Under the pieces are notes generated by a model. It made no database searches. It was not told the origin of the DNA and saw only the letters and a list, made by a program, of their open reading frames with translations. From Quisquiliibacterium transsilvanicum (GTDB lineage: Bacteria; Pseudomonadota; Gammaproteobacteria; Burkholderiales; Burkholderiaceae_E), in the NCBI RefSeq assembly GCF_014202215.1, contig NZ_JACHGB010000003.1:372001-436000 (forward strand): a stretch of 64,000 bases of DNA, read 5' to 3'. Position numbers and translations under genes: made by a program. Of the stretch, positions 6,899-18,000 are shown in pieces (position 1 is the stretch's first letter; every line of letters begins with the position of its first letter).

Positions 6899-8695
6899 TC
6901 AGCACCCCGCCAACACCCCCCGCACCGCGGCACCGGCCTCGCCAACCGCCACCGCCTCCATCTCCATCCCCCTGCGCCGCAGCACCTCCACCTGCCCTTC
7001 CTTCAGCCCCCGCTCGCCGACCGTGACCCGCACCGGCACCCCGATCAGCTCCCAGTCGGCAAACATCACCCCCGGCCGCTCGTCCCGGTCGTCCAGCAGC
7101 ACGTCGACCCCGGCCTCGAGCAGTTCGGCGTAGAGCGCATCGGCAGCCTCGCGTACCGCGGCCGACTTGGCATACCCCAGCGGGCAGATCACCACCTCGA
7201 AGGGGGCGATTCCGCGCGGCCAGACGATGCCGCGCTCGTCGTGGTTCTGCTCGATGGCGGCGCCCAGCAGGCGGGTGACACCGATGCCGTAGCAGCCCAT
7301 CTCCATGAGCTTGCTCTTGCCGTCGTCGTCGATGAAGGCGGCGTTCAGGGCGCTGGAGTACTTGGTGCCCAGGTAGAAGACGTGGCCCACCTCGATGCCG
7401 CGCTGGATGACCAGCCGGCCCTTGCCGTCCGGCGACGGATCGCCCTCGACCACGTTGCGGATGTCGGCCACCAGCAGCTGCTCGCCTCGCTCGGCCAGCG
7501 CGGGCAGGAGGTCCCGATCCCAGTTCGCGCCGGTGTAATGAAATCCGACATCGTTGGCGCCGCAGACGAAATCGCTCATGTTGGCCACGGTCCGGTCCGC
7601 CACCAGGCGCACCGGCTTCGCGGTGCCGATCGGCCCCAGGTAGCCGGGCTCGCAGCCGAAGTGTTCGGCGATCTCGGCCGCGGTGGCGAAGCGAAAACCG
7701 GCCAGGCCCTCGACCTTGCCGGCCTTCACTTCGTTGAGATCGTGGTCGCCGCGCACCAGCAGCAGCCAGATCTCGGTGGCGACGATGCGGGGCTTGCCTC
7801 CCAGGTCCTCCTTGCCATCCTTCACCGGCTCGTGGCGGTCCACCGCCAGCACGATGGACTTCACGGTGCGATCCAGCGGCAGGCCCAGCAGTTCGGCCAC
7901 GTCCTCGCAGCGCTCCTTGCCCGGCGTGGCCACTTTCTCCAGCGGCTGGGCGGCGGCGGCGCGCGACTCGATCAGCGGCAGCGCCTCGGCCAGTTCCACG
8001 TTGGCGGCATAGCCGGAGTCGGGGCACCAGGCGATGGCGTCCTCGCCGGTGTCGGCGATGACCTGGAATTCGTGGCTGGCCGAACCGCCGATGGCGCCGG
8101 TGTCGGCGGCCACCGGCCGGTAGACCAGGCCCATGCGGTCGAACACGCGGCAATAGGCGTCGAACATCGCCTGATAGCTGCGCAGCGCTGACTCGCGGTC
8201 GCGGTCGAAGGAGTAGGCGTCCTTCATCGTGAACTCGCGCCCGCGCATCACGCCGAAGCGCGGCCGGCGCTCGTCGCGGAACTTGGTCTGGATGTGATAG
8301 AAATTCTTCGGCATCTGCCGGTAGCTGCGGATCTCCTGACGGGCGATGTCGGTGATCACTTCCTCCGAGGTCGGCTGCAGGATGAAGTCGCGGCCATGGC
8401 GGTCCTTGATGCGCAGCAGCTCCGGCCCGTACTGCTCCCAACGGCCCGATTCCACCCACAGCTCGGCCGGCTGCACCACCGGCATCAGCAGCTCGATCGC
8501 GCCGGCGCGGTTCATCTCCTCGCGGATGATGTTCTCGATGCGCCGGATCACCCGCAGCCCCATCGGCATGTAGTTGTAGATCCCCCCGGCCAGCCGCTTG
8601 ATCATCCCCGCGCGGGTCATCAGCCGATGGCTGGTGATTTCGGCGTCGGAGGGCGCCTCCTTCAGCGTGGAAACGAGGAAACGCGATGCTTTCAT
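6899..8695 (-). CDS. proS: Prolyl-tRNA synthetase (bacterial type)
   Basis: A 598-residue class II aminoacyl-tRNA synthetase that charges tRNA-Pro in the cytoplasm. The N-terminus [19 protein letters not shown] is the standard start of bacterial ProS. Motif 1 ([20 protein letters not shown]), motif 2 ([17 protein letters not shown]) and motif 3 ([17 protein letters not shown]) are present. Between motifs 2 and 3 is the large YbaK-like editing insertion (about 225-400) that clears Ala-tRNA-Pro, and the anticodon-binding domain follows at the C-terminus. I used the ATG at 8695 rather than 8725. It is divergent from rppH, a pairing I remember as common in Betaproteobacteria. The length is slightly above usual because of a C-terminal extension. 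Confidence 0.97.
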   Translation of the reverse strand: MKASRFLVSTLKEAPSDAEITSHRLMTRAGMIKRLAGGIYNYMPMGLRVIRRIENIIREEMNRAGAIELLMPVVQPAELWVESGRWEQYGPELLRIKDRHGRDFILQPTSEEVITDIARQEIRSYRQMPKNFYHIQTKFRDERRPRFGVMRGREFTMKDAYSFDRDRESALRSYQAMFDAYCRVFDRMGLVYRPVAADTGAIGGSASHEFQVIADTGEDAIAWCPDSGYAANVELAEALPLIESRAAAAQPLEKVATPGKERCEDVAELLGLPLDRTVKSIVLAVDRHEPVKDGKEDLGGKPRIVATEIWLLLVRGDHDLNEVKAGKVEGLAGFRFATAAEIAEHFGCEPGYLGPIGTAKPVRLVADRTVANMSDFVCGANDVGFHYTGANWDRDLLPALAERGEQLLVADIRNVVEGDPSPDGKGRLVIQRGIEVGHVFYLGTKYSSALNAAFIDDDGKSKLMEMGCYGIGVTRLLGAAIEQNHDERGIVWPRGIAPFEVVICPLGYAKSAAVREAADALYAELLEAGVDVLLDDRDERPGVMFADWELIGVPVRVTVGERGLKEGQVEVLRRRGMEMEAVAVGEAGAAVRGVLAGC

Positions 8696-8737
8696 GGGGG
8701 TCTTCTCGGGAATGGCCGGGCGCACGGATTGCGCCGA

Positions 8738-8743
8738 TATAAT
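8738..8743 (+). promoter_or_regulatory. Possible -10 element of rppH
   Basis: TATAAT lies 34 nt ahead of the rppH ATG in the 81-nt gap between the divergent proS and rppH genes. No good -35 hexamer is seen at 17 nt spacing, so the call is tentative. Confidence 0.3.
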
Positions 8744-8776
8744 CGAGCGAATTCTAAAGTATCAGGGGGTGTCGCC

Positions 8777-9394
8777 ATGCTGGACCGGGACGGCTACCGC
8801 CCCAACGTCGGCATCATCCTGGTCAACAGCAGGAACGAGGTCTTCTGGGGCAAGCGGATCAGGGAACATTCCTGGCAATTTCCGCAAGGCGGGATCAATC
8901 GCGGTGAGTCGCCGGAGCAGGCGATGTACCGCGAGTTGCACGAGGAGGTCGGGCTGCTGCCTGAGCACGTCCGGATCATCGCGCGCACGCGCGACTGGCT
9001 GCGCTATGACGTGCCCACCAACTGGGTGCGCCGCGACTGGCGCGGCCACTACCGCGGCCAGAAGCAGATCTGGTTCCTGCTGCGGATGGTCGGGCGCGAC
9101 TGCGACGTGCAGCTGCGCGCCACCGAGCACCCGGAATTCGATGCCTGGCGCTGGAACGACTACTGGATTCCGCTCGACTCGGTGATCGAGTTCAAGCGCG
9201 AGGTCTACCGGATGGCGCTCGACGAGCTCTCCCGCCATCTGTTCAAGGAGCAGCCCGAGGCGCCGCGCTACCTGCGCAGCCGCGTGCGCAGGCCGCGCCG
9301 CGAGGGCGATGCCGGCGCCGGCACGGATGCCGGCGGCGGCTCCGCCAACGCGACCGGCCCCCTGGGCGCTTCCGGCGCGCCCGCCAAGGCCTGA
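8777..9394 (+). CDS. rppH: RNA pyrophosphohydrolase (Nudix)
   Basis: A 205-residue protein that removes pyrophosphate from the 5' triphosphate end of RNA and so starts RNase E-dependent decay. The Nudix box GX5EX7REUXEEXGU is seen as [20 protein letters not shown] followed by VGLL. The N-terminal [15 protein letters not shown] and the W-FPQGG segment are diagnostic of RppH. The ATG at 8777 follows AGGGGGTG. The core ends near residue 165; the rest is an Arg-rich then Gly/Ala-rich low-complexity tail, common in this group and probably disordered. Confidence 0.95.
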   Translation: MLDRDGYRPNVGIILVNSRNEVFWGKRIREHSWQFPQGGINRGESPEQAMYRELHEEVGLLPEHVRIIARTRDWLRYDVPTNWVRRDWRGHYRGQKQIWFLLRMVGRDCDVQLRATEHPEFDAWRWNDYWIPLDSVIEFKREVYRMALDELSRHLFKEQPEAPRYLRSRVRRPRREGDAGAGTDAGGGSANATGPLGASGAPAKA

Positions 9395-9470
9395 GCCTGA
9401 CCCGCCCCTTCCGCGCCGGGCCCCGGCATTCGCCCTCCTCAAAGCAACACGACCACCGGAGGAACACACC

Positions 9471-10268
9471 ATGAGCGCCACCCCCGACGCGCGCAGCGCC
9501 TGCGACGTCAAAGTTGACCGGCACGGCCCGGTCACCGTCCTGACGCTGTCCTATCCCGAGCGCCGCAACGCGCTCGCGCTCGCGCTGCGCGCACGGCTGC
9601 TGACCGAGCTCGAGGCGGCGCTCGAGGACCCGGAGTGCCGCGTGCTGGTGCTCACCGGCGCCGGGGCGCACTTCTGCTCGGGCGGGGACATCACCAGCTT
9701 CGAGGGAGTGACGCCGGCCAAGGGACGCACGCGCATGCAGTTCGTGCACCGCATCATGCGGCTGCTGATCCGCGGCGAGAAGCCGGTGATCGCCGCCGTC
9801 GAGGGTCACGCGGCCGGCGCCGGCATGTGCCTGGCGGCCGCCTGCGACATCGTGGTCGCATCGACCGAGGCCAAGTTCTCCTGCACATTCAACCGCATCG
9901 GCCTGTTTCCCGACCTGGCCGGCATGTGGTCGATTCCCAACCGCATGGGAATGGGGCGTGCCAAGCTGTGGATCATGAGCGGTCGCGTGATGGACGCCGC
10001 CACCGCCCAGGCCCAGGGCATGGCCGAGGAACTGTGCGCGCCCGGCCGCGCGCTGGAGACCGCACTGGCGCTGGCGCAGGAAGTGGCCCAGGCCGCGCCG
10101 CTGTCCAACGGCATGGTGAAGTCGGTGCTCGCCCGCGGGCCGATGCCGCTCGAGGACCTGATGGCCGCCGAGACCGACGCCCAGGCGGTGCTGTTCGGCA
10201 CCGAGGACTTCCAGGAGGGGCGCAAGGCCTTCCTGGAGAAGCGCAAGCCGGTGTTCAAGGGGCGCTGA
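9471..10268 (+). CDS. Enoyl-CoA hydratase/isomerase family protein
   Basis: A 265-residue crotonase-fold protein. The oxyanion-hole segments HFCSGGDI and AGAGMCLAAACDIVVA are clear. The usual first catalytic Glu position (GxxPxxG region) reads GLFPDLAG, with aspartate in the region, so it may act as a hydratase, isomerase or another crotonase-type enzyme. The start at 9471 has GGAGG about 8 nt upstream. It lies 76 nt after rppH on the same strand and may be read from the same promoter, but nothing links it functionally to RNA decay. It is probably involved in acyl-CoA catabolism. Confidence 0.85.
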   Translation: MSATPDARSACDVKVDRHGPVTVLTLSYPERRNALALALRARLLTELEAALEDPECRVLVLTGAGAHFCSGGDITSFEGVTPAKGRTRMQFVHRIMRLLIRGEKPVIAAVEGHAAGAGMCLAAACDIVVASTEAKFSCTFNRIGLFPDLAGMWSIPNRMGMGRAKLWIMSGRVMDAATAQAQGMAEELCAPGRALETALALAQEVAQAAPLSNGMVKSVLARGPMPLEDLMAAETDAQAVLFGTEDFQEGRKAFLEKRKPVFKGR

Positions 10269-10530
10269 GCGGAGCGGACAGCGGCGGCGGGGGTCACTGA
10301 AATCGCCCCGCCGCCGCGGAATCGCCGCGGAGGTCGCCCCGCGAGGCATCCGATGCCCGGCGCGATCCGCCGGCAGCAGTTATACTGCGCCGCAGCGGCA
10401 TTGATCACCAGTCTGCGCGCCGCTGTCTATCAGACCTTTCGTTCATCCCTCTTCGTCTTCCCGACTGGTGTCGCCACGGCAACAAGCCGCAGCGCGACAG
10501 GTCGACGCGGTACTTCCCGTCAGGGGTCCT

Positions 10531-12099
10531 ATGTCGTTCGCATCGCTCGGCCTGTCCGAGCCCATTGTCCGCGCCGTCACCGAGCTCGGCTATACGCAAC
10601 CCACGCCCATCCAGACCCAGGCCATCCCGGTCGTGCTCTCGGGTGGCGACCTGCTTGCCGGCGCCCAGACCGGCACCGGCAAGACCGCCGGCTTCACGCT
10701 CCCCATCCTCCAACTGCTGAGCACCAATCCGCCGCTCAAGACGCCGATCGGCGCCCGCCGCACGATCCGCGCGCTGATGCTCGCCCCCACCCGGGAGCTC
10801 GCCGCGCAGATCGAGGAGAGCGTGACCCAGTACTCGCGCCACCTGAAGCTCACGTCGATGACGGTGTTCGGGGGCGTGAACATCAATCCGCAGATCCGGC
10901 ATCTGCAGGCCGGCGTCGACATTCTCGTCGCCACGCCCGGCCGCCTGCTCGACCACATCGGCCAGCGCACCGTCGACCTGTCAGGGGTCGAGATCCTCGT
11001 GCTCGACGAGGCCGACCGGATGCTCGACATGGGCTTCATCCGGGACATCCGCAAGATCCTCGCGCTGCTGCCCAGGAAGCGCCAGAACCTGCTGTTCTCG
11101 GCCACCTTCTCGGACGAGATCAAGACGCTCGCCGACGACCTGCTCAACCGCCCCGCGATGATCGAAGTGGCGCGCCGCAACGCGCCGGCCGAGCTGGTGG
11201 ACCAGAAGGTCGTGCTGGTCGACAAGAACCGCAAGCGCCAGCTGCTCTCCAAGCTCATCCAGGACAACAACTGGTTCCAGGTGCTGGTGTTCACCCGCAC
11301 CAAGCATGGCGCCAACCGCCTGGCCGAGCTGCTGAACAAGGACGGCATCAGCGCGCTGGCCATCCACGGCAACAAGAGCCAGGGCGCGCGCACGCGGGCG
11401 CTGGCCGAGTTCAAGGACGCCTCGCTGCAGGTGCTGGTGGCCACCGACATCGCGGCGCGCGGCATCGACATCAACGAGCTGCCGCACGTGGTGAACTTCG
11501 AGCTGCCCAACGTCGCCGAAGACTACGTGCACCGGATCGGCCGCACCGGCCGTGCCGGCCTGAGCGGCGAGGCACTGTCGCTGGTCTGCGTCGACGAGCA
11601 CAAATTCCTGATGGACATCGAGCGGATGCTCAAGCGCCAGCTGCCGCGCATCGAGGTCCCCGGCTTCGAGCCGGACCTGAGCGTCAAGCCGGTGCCCATT
11701 CCGATGGGCCGAGGCGCGCGCGGCCAGCAGTACGACGACGGCCTGGGCGAATCCAACCGCCCGCCGATGCCCGCGGGCGGACGCGGCGGACGCGGTGGCC
11801 AGCGCCCCTCCCAGGGCGGTCGCCCCGGCCAGGGCTCGCGCACCGGCCAGGCCGGACCGCAGGGCCACGCCGGCCCGGGCCAGGCAGGCGTCTCGCAGGG
11901 TCCCCGTGCCGGTCACGGCCAGGGACAGCGTGCACCGCATGGCCAGGCACCGCGTGCGGCGCAGGGCGCGCAAGGCCACCAGGCAGCGGCCCCCGCCCCC
12001 GCACGCTCCGGCGGCGGCGCAGGAACCGGCCCGGCGTCGGCGCCGCGCAGCGCGGGGCTGGGCTTCCGTGGCACCAACGCACCGCGCCGCGGGCGCTGA
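10531..12099 (+). CDS. rhlE: DEAD-box ATP-dependent RNA helicase, RhlE type
   Basis: A 522-residue helicase. Motifs run in order: the Q-motif region [14 protein letters not shown], Walker [21 protein letters not shown] in LDEADRM, SAT in LFSATFS, and motif [12 protein letters not shown]. The Q-motif start [19 protein letters not shown] is that of RhlE. Residues from about 400 onward form a long Gly/Arg/Gln/Pro-rich tail with GQ- and RGG-like repeats, typical of RhlE proteins and likely RNA-binding and disordered. The start at 10531 (MSFASLGL) is chosen over 10468 because AGGGG precedes it. RhlE proteins act in ribosome assembly and mRNA turnover. The 262-nt upstream gap holds no other gene. 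Confidence 0.92.
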   Translation: MSFASLGLSEPIVRAVTELGYTQPTPIQTQAIPVVLSGGDLLAGAQTGTGKTAGFTLPILQLLSTNPPLKTPIGARRTIRALMLAPTRELAAQIEESVTQYSRHLKLTSMTVFGGVNINPQIRHLQAGVDILVATPGRLLDHIGQRTVDLSGVEILVLDEADRMLDMGFIRDIRKILALLPRKRQNLLFSATFSDEIKTLADDLLNRPAMIEVARRNAPAELVDQKVVLVDKNRKRQLLSKLIQDNNWFQVLVFTRTKHGANRLAELLNKDGISALAIHGNKSQGARTRALAEFKDASLQVLVATDIAARGIDINELPHVVNFELPNVAEDYVHRIGRTGRAGLSGEALSLVCVDEHKFLMDIERMLKRQLPRIEVPGFEPDLSVKPVPIPMGRGARGQQYDDGLGESNRPPMPAGGRGGRGGQRPSQGGRPGQGSRTGQAGPQGHAGPGQAGVSQGPRAGHGQGQRAPHGQAPRAAQGAQGHQAAAPAPARSGGGAGTGPASAPRSAGLGFRGTNAPRRGR

Positions 12100-12175
12100 G
12101 CTGAGCTGACGGGCTTGCCCGTTCGGCGCCGGCGGGCTCTGCGAACGAGCCCGGGCGGCGCTGACGGGCGGCGCC

Positions 12176-13024
12176 TCAGAGCCTGAACTTCACCACCGGG
12201 CTGCGCTGCTCTCCCAGCCCTTCGATGCCCAGCGACACCACGTCGCCGGGTTTCAGGAACTGCGGCGGCTTCATTCCGGTTCCCACGCCGGGCGGCGTGC
12301 CCGTGGTGATGATGTCGCCCGGGTTCAGCGTCATCAGCCGGCTCACGCAGGCGATCAGCGTCGCGCAGTCGAACACCATCGTCCTGGTGCTGCCTCGCTG
12401 GCGCGGCTCGCCGTTGACGTCGAGCCACATCGAGAGCCGCTGCGGGTTGGGCACCTCGTCGCGCGTCACCAGCCACGGACCGACCGGGCCGAAGGTGTCG
12501 AAGCCCTTGCCCTTGTCCCAGGTTGGGCCGTGCTCCATCTGCCACTCGCGCTCGGAGACGTCGTTCACGACGACGTAGCCGGCGACGTGGTCCAGCGCCG
12601 CCTTGCGCGTCACGTGGCGCGCGCGCGTGCCGATCACGATGCCCAGCTCCACCTCCCAGTCGGTCTTGACCGAGCCCTTGGGCAGCATGATCTCGTCGGT
12701 TGCGCCCTGCATCGACGACAGCGTCTTGTGGAAGACCACCGGCTCCTTGGGCACCGGATTGCCGGTCTCCGCCGCGTGGTCCGAGTAGTTGAGCCCGATG
12801 GCGACGAACTTGGTCGCGCCACTGAAGGGGACTCCCATCCGCGGGCGCCCCCGCACCGCGGGGAGCCGGTCCGCCTTGAGCTTCGCGAGCCGCGCCAGCC
12901 CCCTGGGCGAGAGCTGCTCCGGGCCGATGTCCGCCACCACGCCGGACAGGTCGCGCAGCACACCGTCCGCGTCCACCATGCCAGGCTTCTCCTTGCCGGG
13001 CCTGCCATACCTCACCAGCTTCAT
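12176..13024 (-). CDS. Fumarylacetoacetate hydrolase-family protein
   Basis: A 282-residue FAH-domain enzyme. Segments GLNYSDHAAETGNPVP, DWEVELGIVIG (metal-binding acidic residues), VVNDVSERE and DIITTGTPPGVGTGMKPP are those of the 2-hydroxyhepta-2,4-diene-1,7-dioate isomerase / 5-oxopent-3-ene decarboxylase / acylpyruvase group. These act on C-C bonds next to keto groups with a divalent metal in the cytoplasm. The ATG at 13024 follows GAGGGGGAG and overlaps the stop of the upstream ABC transporter by 4 nt (ATGA), so the two genes are translationally coupled. The exact substrate is not evident; pairing with an exporter gives no obvious pathway. Confidence 0.88.
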   Translation of the reverse strand: MKLVRYGRPGKEKPGMVDADGVLRDLSGVVADIGPEQLSPRGLARLAKLKADRLPAVRGRPRMGVPFSGATKFVAIGLNYSDHAAETGNPVPKEPVVFHKTLSSMQGATDEIMLPKGSVKTDWEVELGIVIGTRARHVTRKAALDHVAGYVVVNDVSEREWQMEHGPTWDKGKGFDTFGPVGPWLVTRDEVPNPQRLSMWLDVNGEPRQRGSTRTMVFDCATLIACVSRLMTLNPGDIITTGTPPGVGTGMKPPQFLKPGDVVSLGIEGLGEQRSPVVKFRL

Positions 13025-14970
13025 GCGCTCCCCCTCTCTCCGTCGAAGTTCGTGAACTGCATCCGCGCCAGCCGCGCGTAGAGCCCGCCACGCGCGCTGA
13101 GCTGCGCATGCGTGCCGGACTCGACGATACGACCCGCCTCCAGCACGACGATGCGGTCCGCGCGCACCACCGTGGCCAGCCGGTGCGCGATCACCAGCGT
13201 CGTCCTGCCCTGCATCGCCTGCTCCAGAGCGTCCTGCACCAGCCGTTCGCTCTCCGCGTCGAGCGCGCTGGTCGCCTCGTCCAGCAGCAGCAGCGGAGGG
13301 TTCTTCAGCAGCGCCCGCGCGATCGCGACGCGCTGGCGCTGGCCGCCGGACAGGCGCACCCCGCGCTCGCCCAGGTCGGTCCGGTAGCCCTGCGGCAGGC
13401 GCTCGATGAACTCGTGCGCATGCGCGGCCCGCGCCGCCTCGATCACCTCCTCGTCGCTCGCCTCGAGCCGGCCGTAGCGGATGTTCTCCATCGCGTCGGC
13501 CGAGAAGACCACGTTGTCCTGCGCGACGATGCCGATACCCAGGCGCAGCTCGGTGGGCTCGAAGCCGCGGATGTCGCGTCCGTCGAGCAGGATGCGGCCC
13601 TGCTGCGGATCGTGGAAGCGCAGCAGCAGCTGGAATAGCGTCGTCTTGCCGGAGCCCGAGGGCCCCACGATGGCCACGCTCTCGCCGGCGCGCACATGCA
13701 GGCTCACGTCGTCCAGGGCGCGCTCGCCAGGCCTGGTCGGATAACTGAAGCTGAGGTGCTCGACGTCGAGACGGGCGCCTGCGGCAGGCTGCAGCAGACG
13801 GGCGCCGGATCCGATGGACCCGGCCTGCAGGTCGACGTCGCACGTCCGGCTGGGGGGCGACAGGGCCGATGCGCCCGCTTCCGAGTCGCTGCGCGCGCCC
13901 GGAGCGCTGCGCGCACCCGGATCGCTGCTTGCCTGGGCCTCCGTCATCGGCTGCCTGCGGATGCCCGGCTGCGCGTCGAGCAGCTCGAGCAGCCGTTCGG
14001 TCGCGCCGGCGGCCCGCTGCACGTCTCCGAGCACCTCGGAGAGCGCGCCAGTTGCGCCCGCGACCAGGGCCGCGTAGAGGATGAACTGCGTGAGCAGGCC
14101 GGCGGTCATCCGCCCTTCGATCACCGCATGCGCGCCCAGCCAGAGCACGAACACGATCGCGCCGAACACCAGGGTGATCGCCAGCGCGGTCAGCATCGAG
14201 CGCGCGCGGGTGCGACGGACCGCCGCTCGGAAGGCACGCTCGGTGGCGTCGGAGAAGCGCTGCGACTCGAAGGCTTCGCGCGCGAAGGCCTGCACCGTCT
14301 GGATCGCGTTCAGCCGCTCCCCGGCGAGCGCGCTGGTGTCGGCGACGCGGTCCTGGCTGTCGCGGGATAGCCGTCGAACGCGTCTGCCCATCACCAGGAT
14401 CGGCAGCACCACCAGGGCGATGAGGCCGACGATGAGCCCGGCCAGTCTCGGACTGGTCACCAGCATCATCACCAGGCTGCCGACAAAGAGCAGCGCGTTG
14501 CGCAGGCCCATCGAGATGCTGGTGCCCACCAGGGTCTGGATCAGCGTGGTGTCGGTGGTGAGCCGCGACAGCACCTCGCCCGACTTCAGCGTCTCGAAGA
14601 AGCCGGGATCCTGCCGCAGCACATGGCGGTAGATGGCTGCGCGCAGGTCGGCAGTGACCCGCTCGCCGAGCCACGAGACGAAGTAGAAGCGCACCGCGGT
14701 GCCCAGCGCCAGGACCACCGCCACCGCGAACAGGCCGATGAACCAGCGGTTGACCTGGGCGCTGCCGGCATCCGAGAAACCGAGGTCGATCAGTTGCCGG
14801 AACGCCACCGGAACCGCCAGCGCCGCCCCCGCCGCCACCACCAGCGCAAGCGCCGCCACCGCGAGCCGGCCCTTGTATGGCGCCAGGAAGGGAAGCAGCG
14901 AACGCAGCACCGAGAGCGCGCTGCGCGAGGCGACCGCGCTTGGGCGGCCTTCCGGGGAATGATCTGGCAT
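13021..14970 (-). CDS. ABC exporter, fused transmembrane and ATPase domains (MsbA/LmrA-like)
   Basis: A 649-residue half-transporter that should work as a homodimer in the inner membrane. Residues 20-320 carry six hydrophobic segments (ABC_membrane type I exporter). The ATPase domain has Walker [10 protein letters not shown], the signature LSGGQRQR, Walker [13 protein letters not shown] and the H-loop IAHRLATV. Between the two domains sits an unusually long, Ser/Ala/Pro-rich linker of roughly 55 residues (about 345-400) that is not part of the family core. The closest families export lipids, drugs or peptides; the cargo is unknown. The ATG at 14970 has only a weak GGGG ribosome site. It lies 67 nt downstream of the RHS gene on the same strand and is coupled to the FAH-family gene. 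Confidence 0.9.
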   Translation of the reverse strand: MPDHSPEGRPSAVASRSALSVLRSLLPFLAPYKGRLAVAALALVVAAGAALAVPVAFRQLIDLGFSDAGSAQVNRWFIGLFAVAVVLALGTAVRFYFVSWLGERVTADLRAAIYRHVLRQDPGFFETLKSGEVLSRLTTDTTLIQTLVGTSISMGLRNALLFVGSLVMMLVTSPRLAGLIVGLIALVVLPILVMGRRVRRLSRDSQDRVADTSALAGERLNAIQTVQAFAREAFESQRFSDATERAFRAAVRRTRARSMLTALAITLVFGAIVFVLWLGAHAVIEGRMTAGLLTQFILYAALVAGATGALSEVLGDVQRAAGATERLLELLDAQPGIRRQPMTEAQASSDPGARSAPGARSDSEAGASALSPPSRTCDVDLQAGSIGSGARLLQPAAGARLDVEHLSFSYPTRPGERALDDVSLHVRAGESVAIVGPSGSGKTTLFQLLLRFHDPQQGRILLDGRDIRGFEPTELRLGIGIVAQDNVVFSADAMENIRYGRLEASDEEVIEAARAAHAHEFIERLPQGYRTDLGERGVRLSGGQRQRVAIARALLKNPPLLLLDEATSALDAESERLVQDALEQAMQGRTTLVIAHRLATVVRADRIVVLEAGRIVESGTHAQLSARGGLYARLARMQFTNFDGERGSA

Positions 14971-15037
14971 GGTCCCCGCATGTTAGCTGCTGGAGCTCGT
15001 GCCAACGTGGACGTGGGCGCCGATGCTGGCTGCCGCC

Positions 15038-18000
15038 TCATGGCGCCCAGCCCACCCGGAGACCGTAGTTGTCGCGAAGCCAGCGCGCGTAGTCTTCCAT
15101 GCCCACCGTCCCGACCAGCGTCGGCGCGCCGTAGGCATCCCAGCGCGGCTCCTCGTATCTCTGAATGAAGCCACCGGTGTCCCGCCACTGCATTCCCGCA
15201 ACTGGCGCCACCCGCTGGACCAGGCTCCTGGTGATGAGCCCCATCGCATTGCGCAGGCGGAACTCGCGATCTCCCCAACCGTCGGTGTTCGAGTCGTGTA
15301 GCAGCGGCGAGGTGACCCGCGCGAACTCGCTGGTCAGCGCCGTCATGCGCACGCCTGCGTTGCGGGCCTGCGCATGCATCCAGCCAAGCGCGACGTCGGA
15401 GAGGTCGCCTTCGGCGTAGCTGCCCCCGATGTCGCTGTGCGCTCCGATGAAACCGCGCTCGATGCGTGTGCCGCCGGCAGGCGCGCCCTCGATCGACTCC
15501 ACGGGGAACAGCGTGCGGTGCTCGTTGAGCGCGACCGCATGGGCCGCGTATTCGACGCCCGCGGGCACCGACAGCCGCCAGGAAAGGTCCTGCGTGCCTC
15601 CCGATCCGAACTGCGCCACCGTATCCCACAGCCCCAGGAAGCGCAGCCGCACGCAGGTGCCGAGCCGCGCCCAAATCCCCGACGTGGCCCGGTCCGCCAC
15701 CTCGTTGGCGAAGTCGCGCGCCATCGACGCGCCCCTCGAAAAGCCGATGACATCCACGTTCAGCCAGCGCGACGCGGACGCGGGGAGCGACGCCTCCCGG
15801 GTGAGTTCGGCCAGCATGTAGTCGACCCGGGCCCGCGCGCTCTGAGCATCGGCGAGGTCGCTCCTGCCGCCGAGGATGCCGCTGCCTGGATCCTGCCGGC
15901 CCACGCCCGCCATGTACCAGACGCGGCCGTCGGCGTAGGACCTGGACAGCTTGTAGACGTTGGACCAGTCGTCCTGCCCGGGGGGAGGATCGCTGTTGCC
16001 GGTGCCGTCGAAGGCGAAGAGCAGCAGCCCGCTGGGGTCGACGCGCGTGAGCGGATCGTTGCCCGCATACGCATAGGGATTCGGGCCGCCGCGAAGTCCG
16101 AGGGGGTCGGGGCTGAGGTAACGCCCGGTGTCGGGGTCGTACCAGCGGTGGTCGTTGTAGTGCAGGCCGGTGATTTCGTCCTCGTGCTGGCCGGGGAGCC
16201 GCAGTGCGAGCGTGAAGCCGGCCTGCGCCTGCAGCCCGACGAGGCGACCGAATGGCGCATGGCGCGCGCGCCACACGGGCGCCGCGGAGGCGTCGCTGGC
16301 CAGCACCGGCGCGCCGCGGTGGTCCAGGTGCAGGAAGACCGTCCGCTCGGCGCCCTCCGCGTGTTCGATCACGGCGAGGGGCCGATCCGCGAAGTGCAGG
16401 TACTGCCGCAGCAGCCGCCCCTCCTCGTCGAGTTCCGCAAGAGGCCGCCTGCGCTCGTCGAACAGAAAGTGGCGCCAGCGACCGCCCGAGCGGGCCGCGA
16501 TGCGCTGGCCGCGATGATCGTAGCGATACTCCGCCAGGGCCCCGGCAGGCCCGGAGACCTCGGCCAGCAGCCCCATCGGCGTCCAGCGATAGCGGCGCAG
16601 GCCATCGTCGATGAGCCGCCCGGCGCGATCCCACCTCGGCGCCGCGCCGCTGGCGGAAGGGGCACCCGAAGGGGCGGCGCCAGCCCCCGCTGCTCCGGCT
16701 CCAGGTCCTGCTCCAGGTCCTGCTCCAGGTCCGGCTCCAGGTCCGACTCCGGCCTCTGCCTCTGCCTCTGCCTTGGCAAGCTGAGCCTCATCGCGGACCA
16801 CGCTCCGGTTGAACGCGCCTCCCACAAGAGCGGCACCTGCAAAGACACCGGCCGGAAGGCGATTGCCATTGCGGTCGTAGGCATAACGCCAGGCCACCTC
16901 CGCCTCCTGCCCCCGTTCCAGCGCCTGCAGCAGCCGCCCCGCGGAATCGTGGACATGGAAGGCGCGCACGTCTTCGCGCACCCACTCGAGCAGGCTGCCG
17001 GAGGCATCGAAGAAGAGACGATGATCGACCAGGTCGCACTGCGCCGCGCCGGCCCGTCCGCTACCGTGGCAGATGCGCGCCGGGCGCCCGCCGGGTCCGG
17101 TGTCGATGCGCATGCGCGCACCGTTGCCATAGTCGGCGCCGAGCAGGCCGCGAGGCCCCCACGCGGCCGCCCTCACCAGCGGCATCCGATGCGCACCGTC
17201 GACCGTGACCCGCTCCAGCGCGCGCGCCCGGCCCTCTCGGTCGTAGACCTGCAGCACCCAGCTTCCGTCCGGCAGCGACCAGGCGCTGGGCCGCCGATCC
17301 TGGTACTGATAGCGATATCGGGTGTGGTACTCGGCGATGCGCCCGGACACCAGCTTCAGACGCACCGTGCGGCGCACCAGCCGGCCCTGCCCGTCGTAGG
17401 CATAGGATTCGTCCTGCCCGGGATGACTGACACCTGCGGTCCGCCCGTCACGATGACGGAAGCGCGCGACCACCGGCGCTTCGGTGCCGCGCCGCACTGT
17501 GTGCTCGAGAAGCCGCCCGCGGACGTCCCGCCGCAGGTTCGCAACGGTGCCGTCGGCCGCGTGCTCCTCCACGAGGCGGCCTGCGTCGTCGCGCACCCAG
17601 CGCGTCACTCCGGTGTCCGCCGAGAGCATCGCGACCGCGCGGCCAAAGTCGTCCAGCCACCAGCGCGTCTCGGCGCCGTTGGGCGCCCGTACCATCCAGC
17701 GGCCGAAGCCCTCGTGCCGTGCCGCCGCCGGCAACTGCATCGGGCCGCCAGCCTCCGCTGCCACGGATGTGCCGCCTGCGCGATCGGCAGGATGCGCACG
17801 CTGGATGGGAGCGGCCCCCGAGATGCGTACGCCGCCGTCCGGCCCGGCATCGACCACCGGCGCGAACCCCGACTCCAGCACCGAGCGCAGCGCACCTGCG
17901 GGCGAATACCTCAGGCTCAGCACGTGAGCCCTGCCCGGCACGACGCTCGACCGGCGCACCAGCAGCGGACGATCGACCGCCGAATCCTCGTCCCACTGCA

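Noticed and set aside
16690-16775. Short regular repeats considered as a CRISPR-like array
   Set aside because: No spacers, 12-bp unit, inside a coding frame and translated as Gly-Pro-Gly-Ala; no cas genes nearby.
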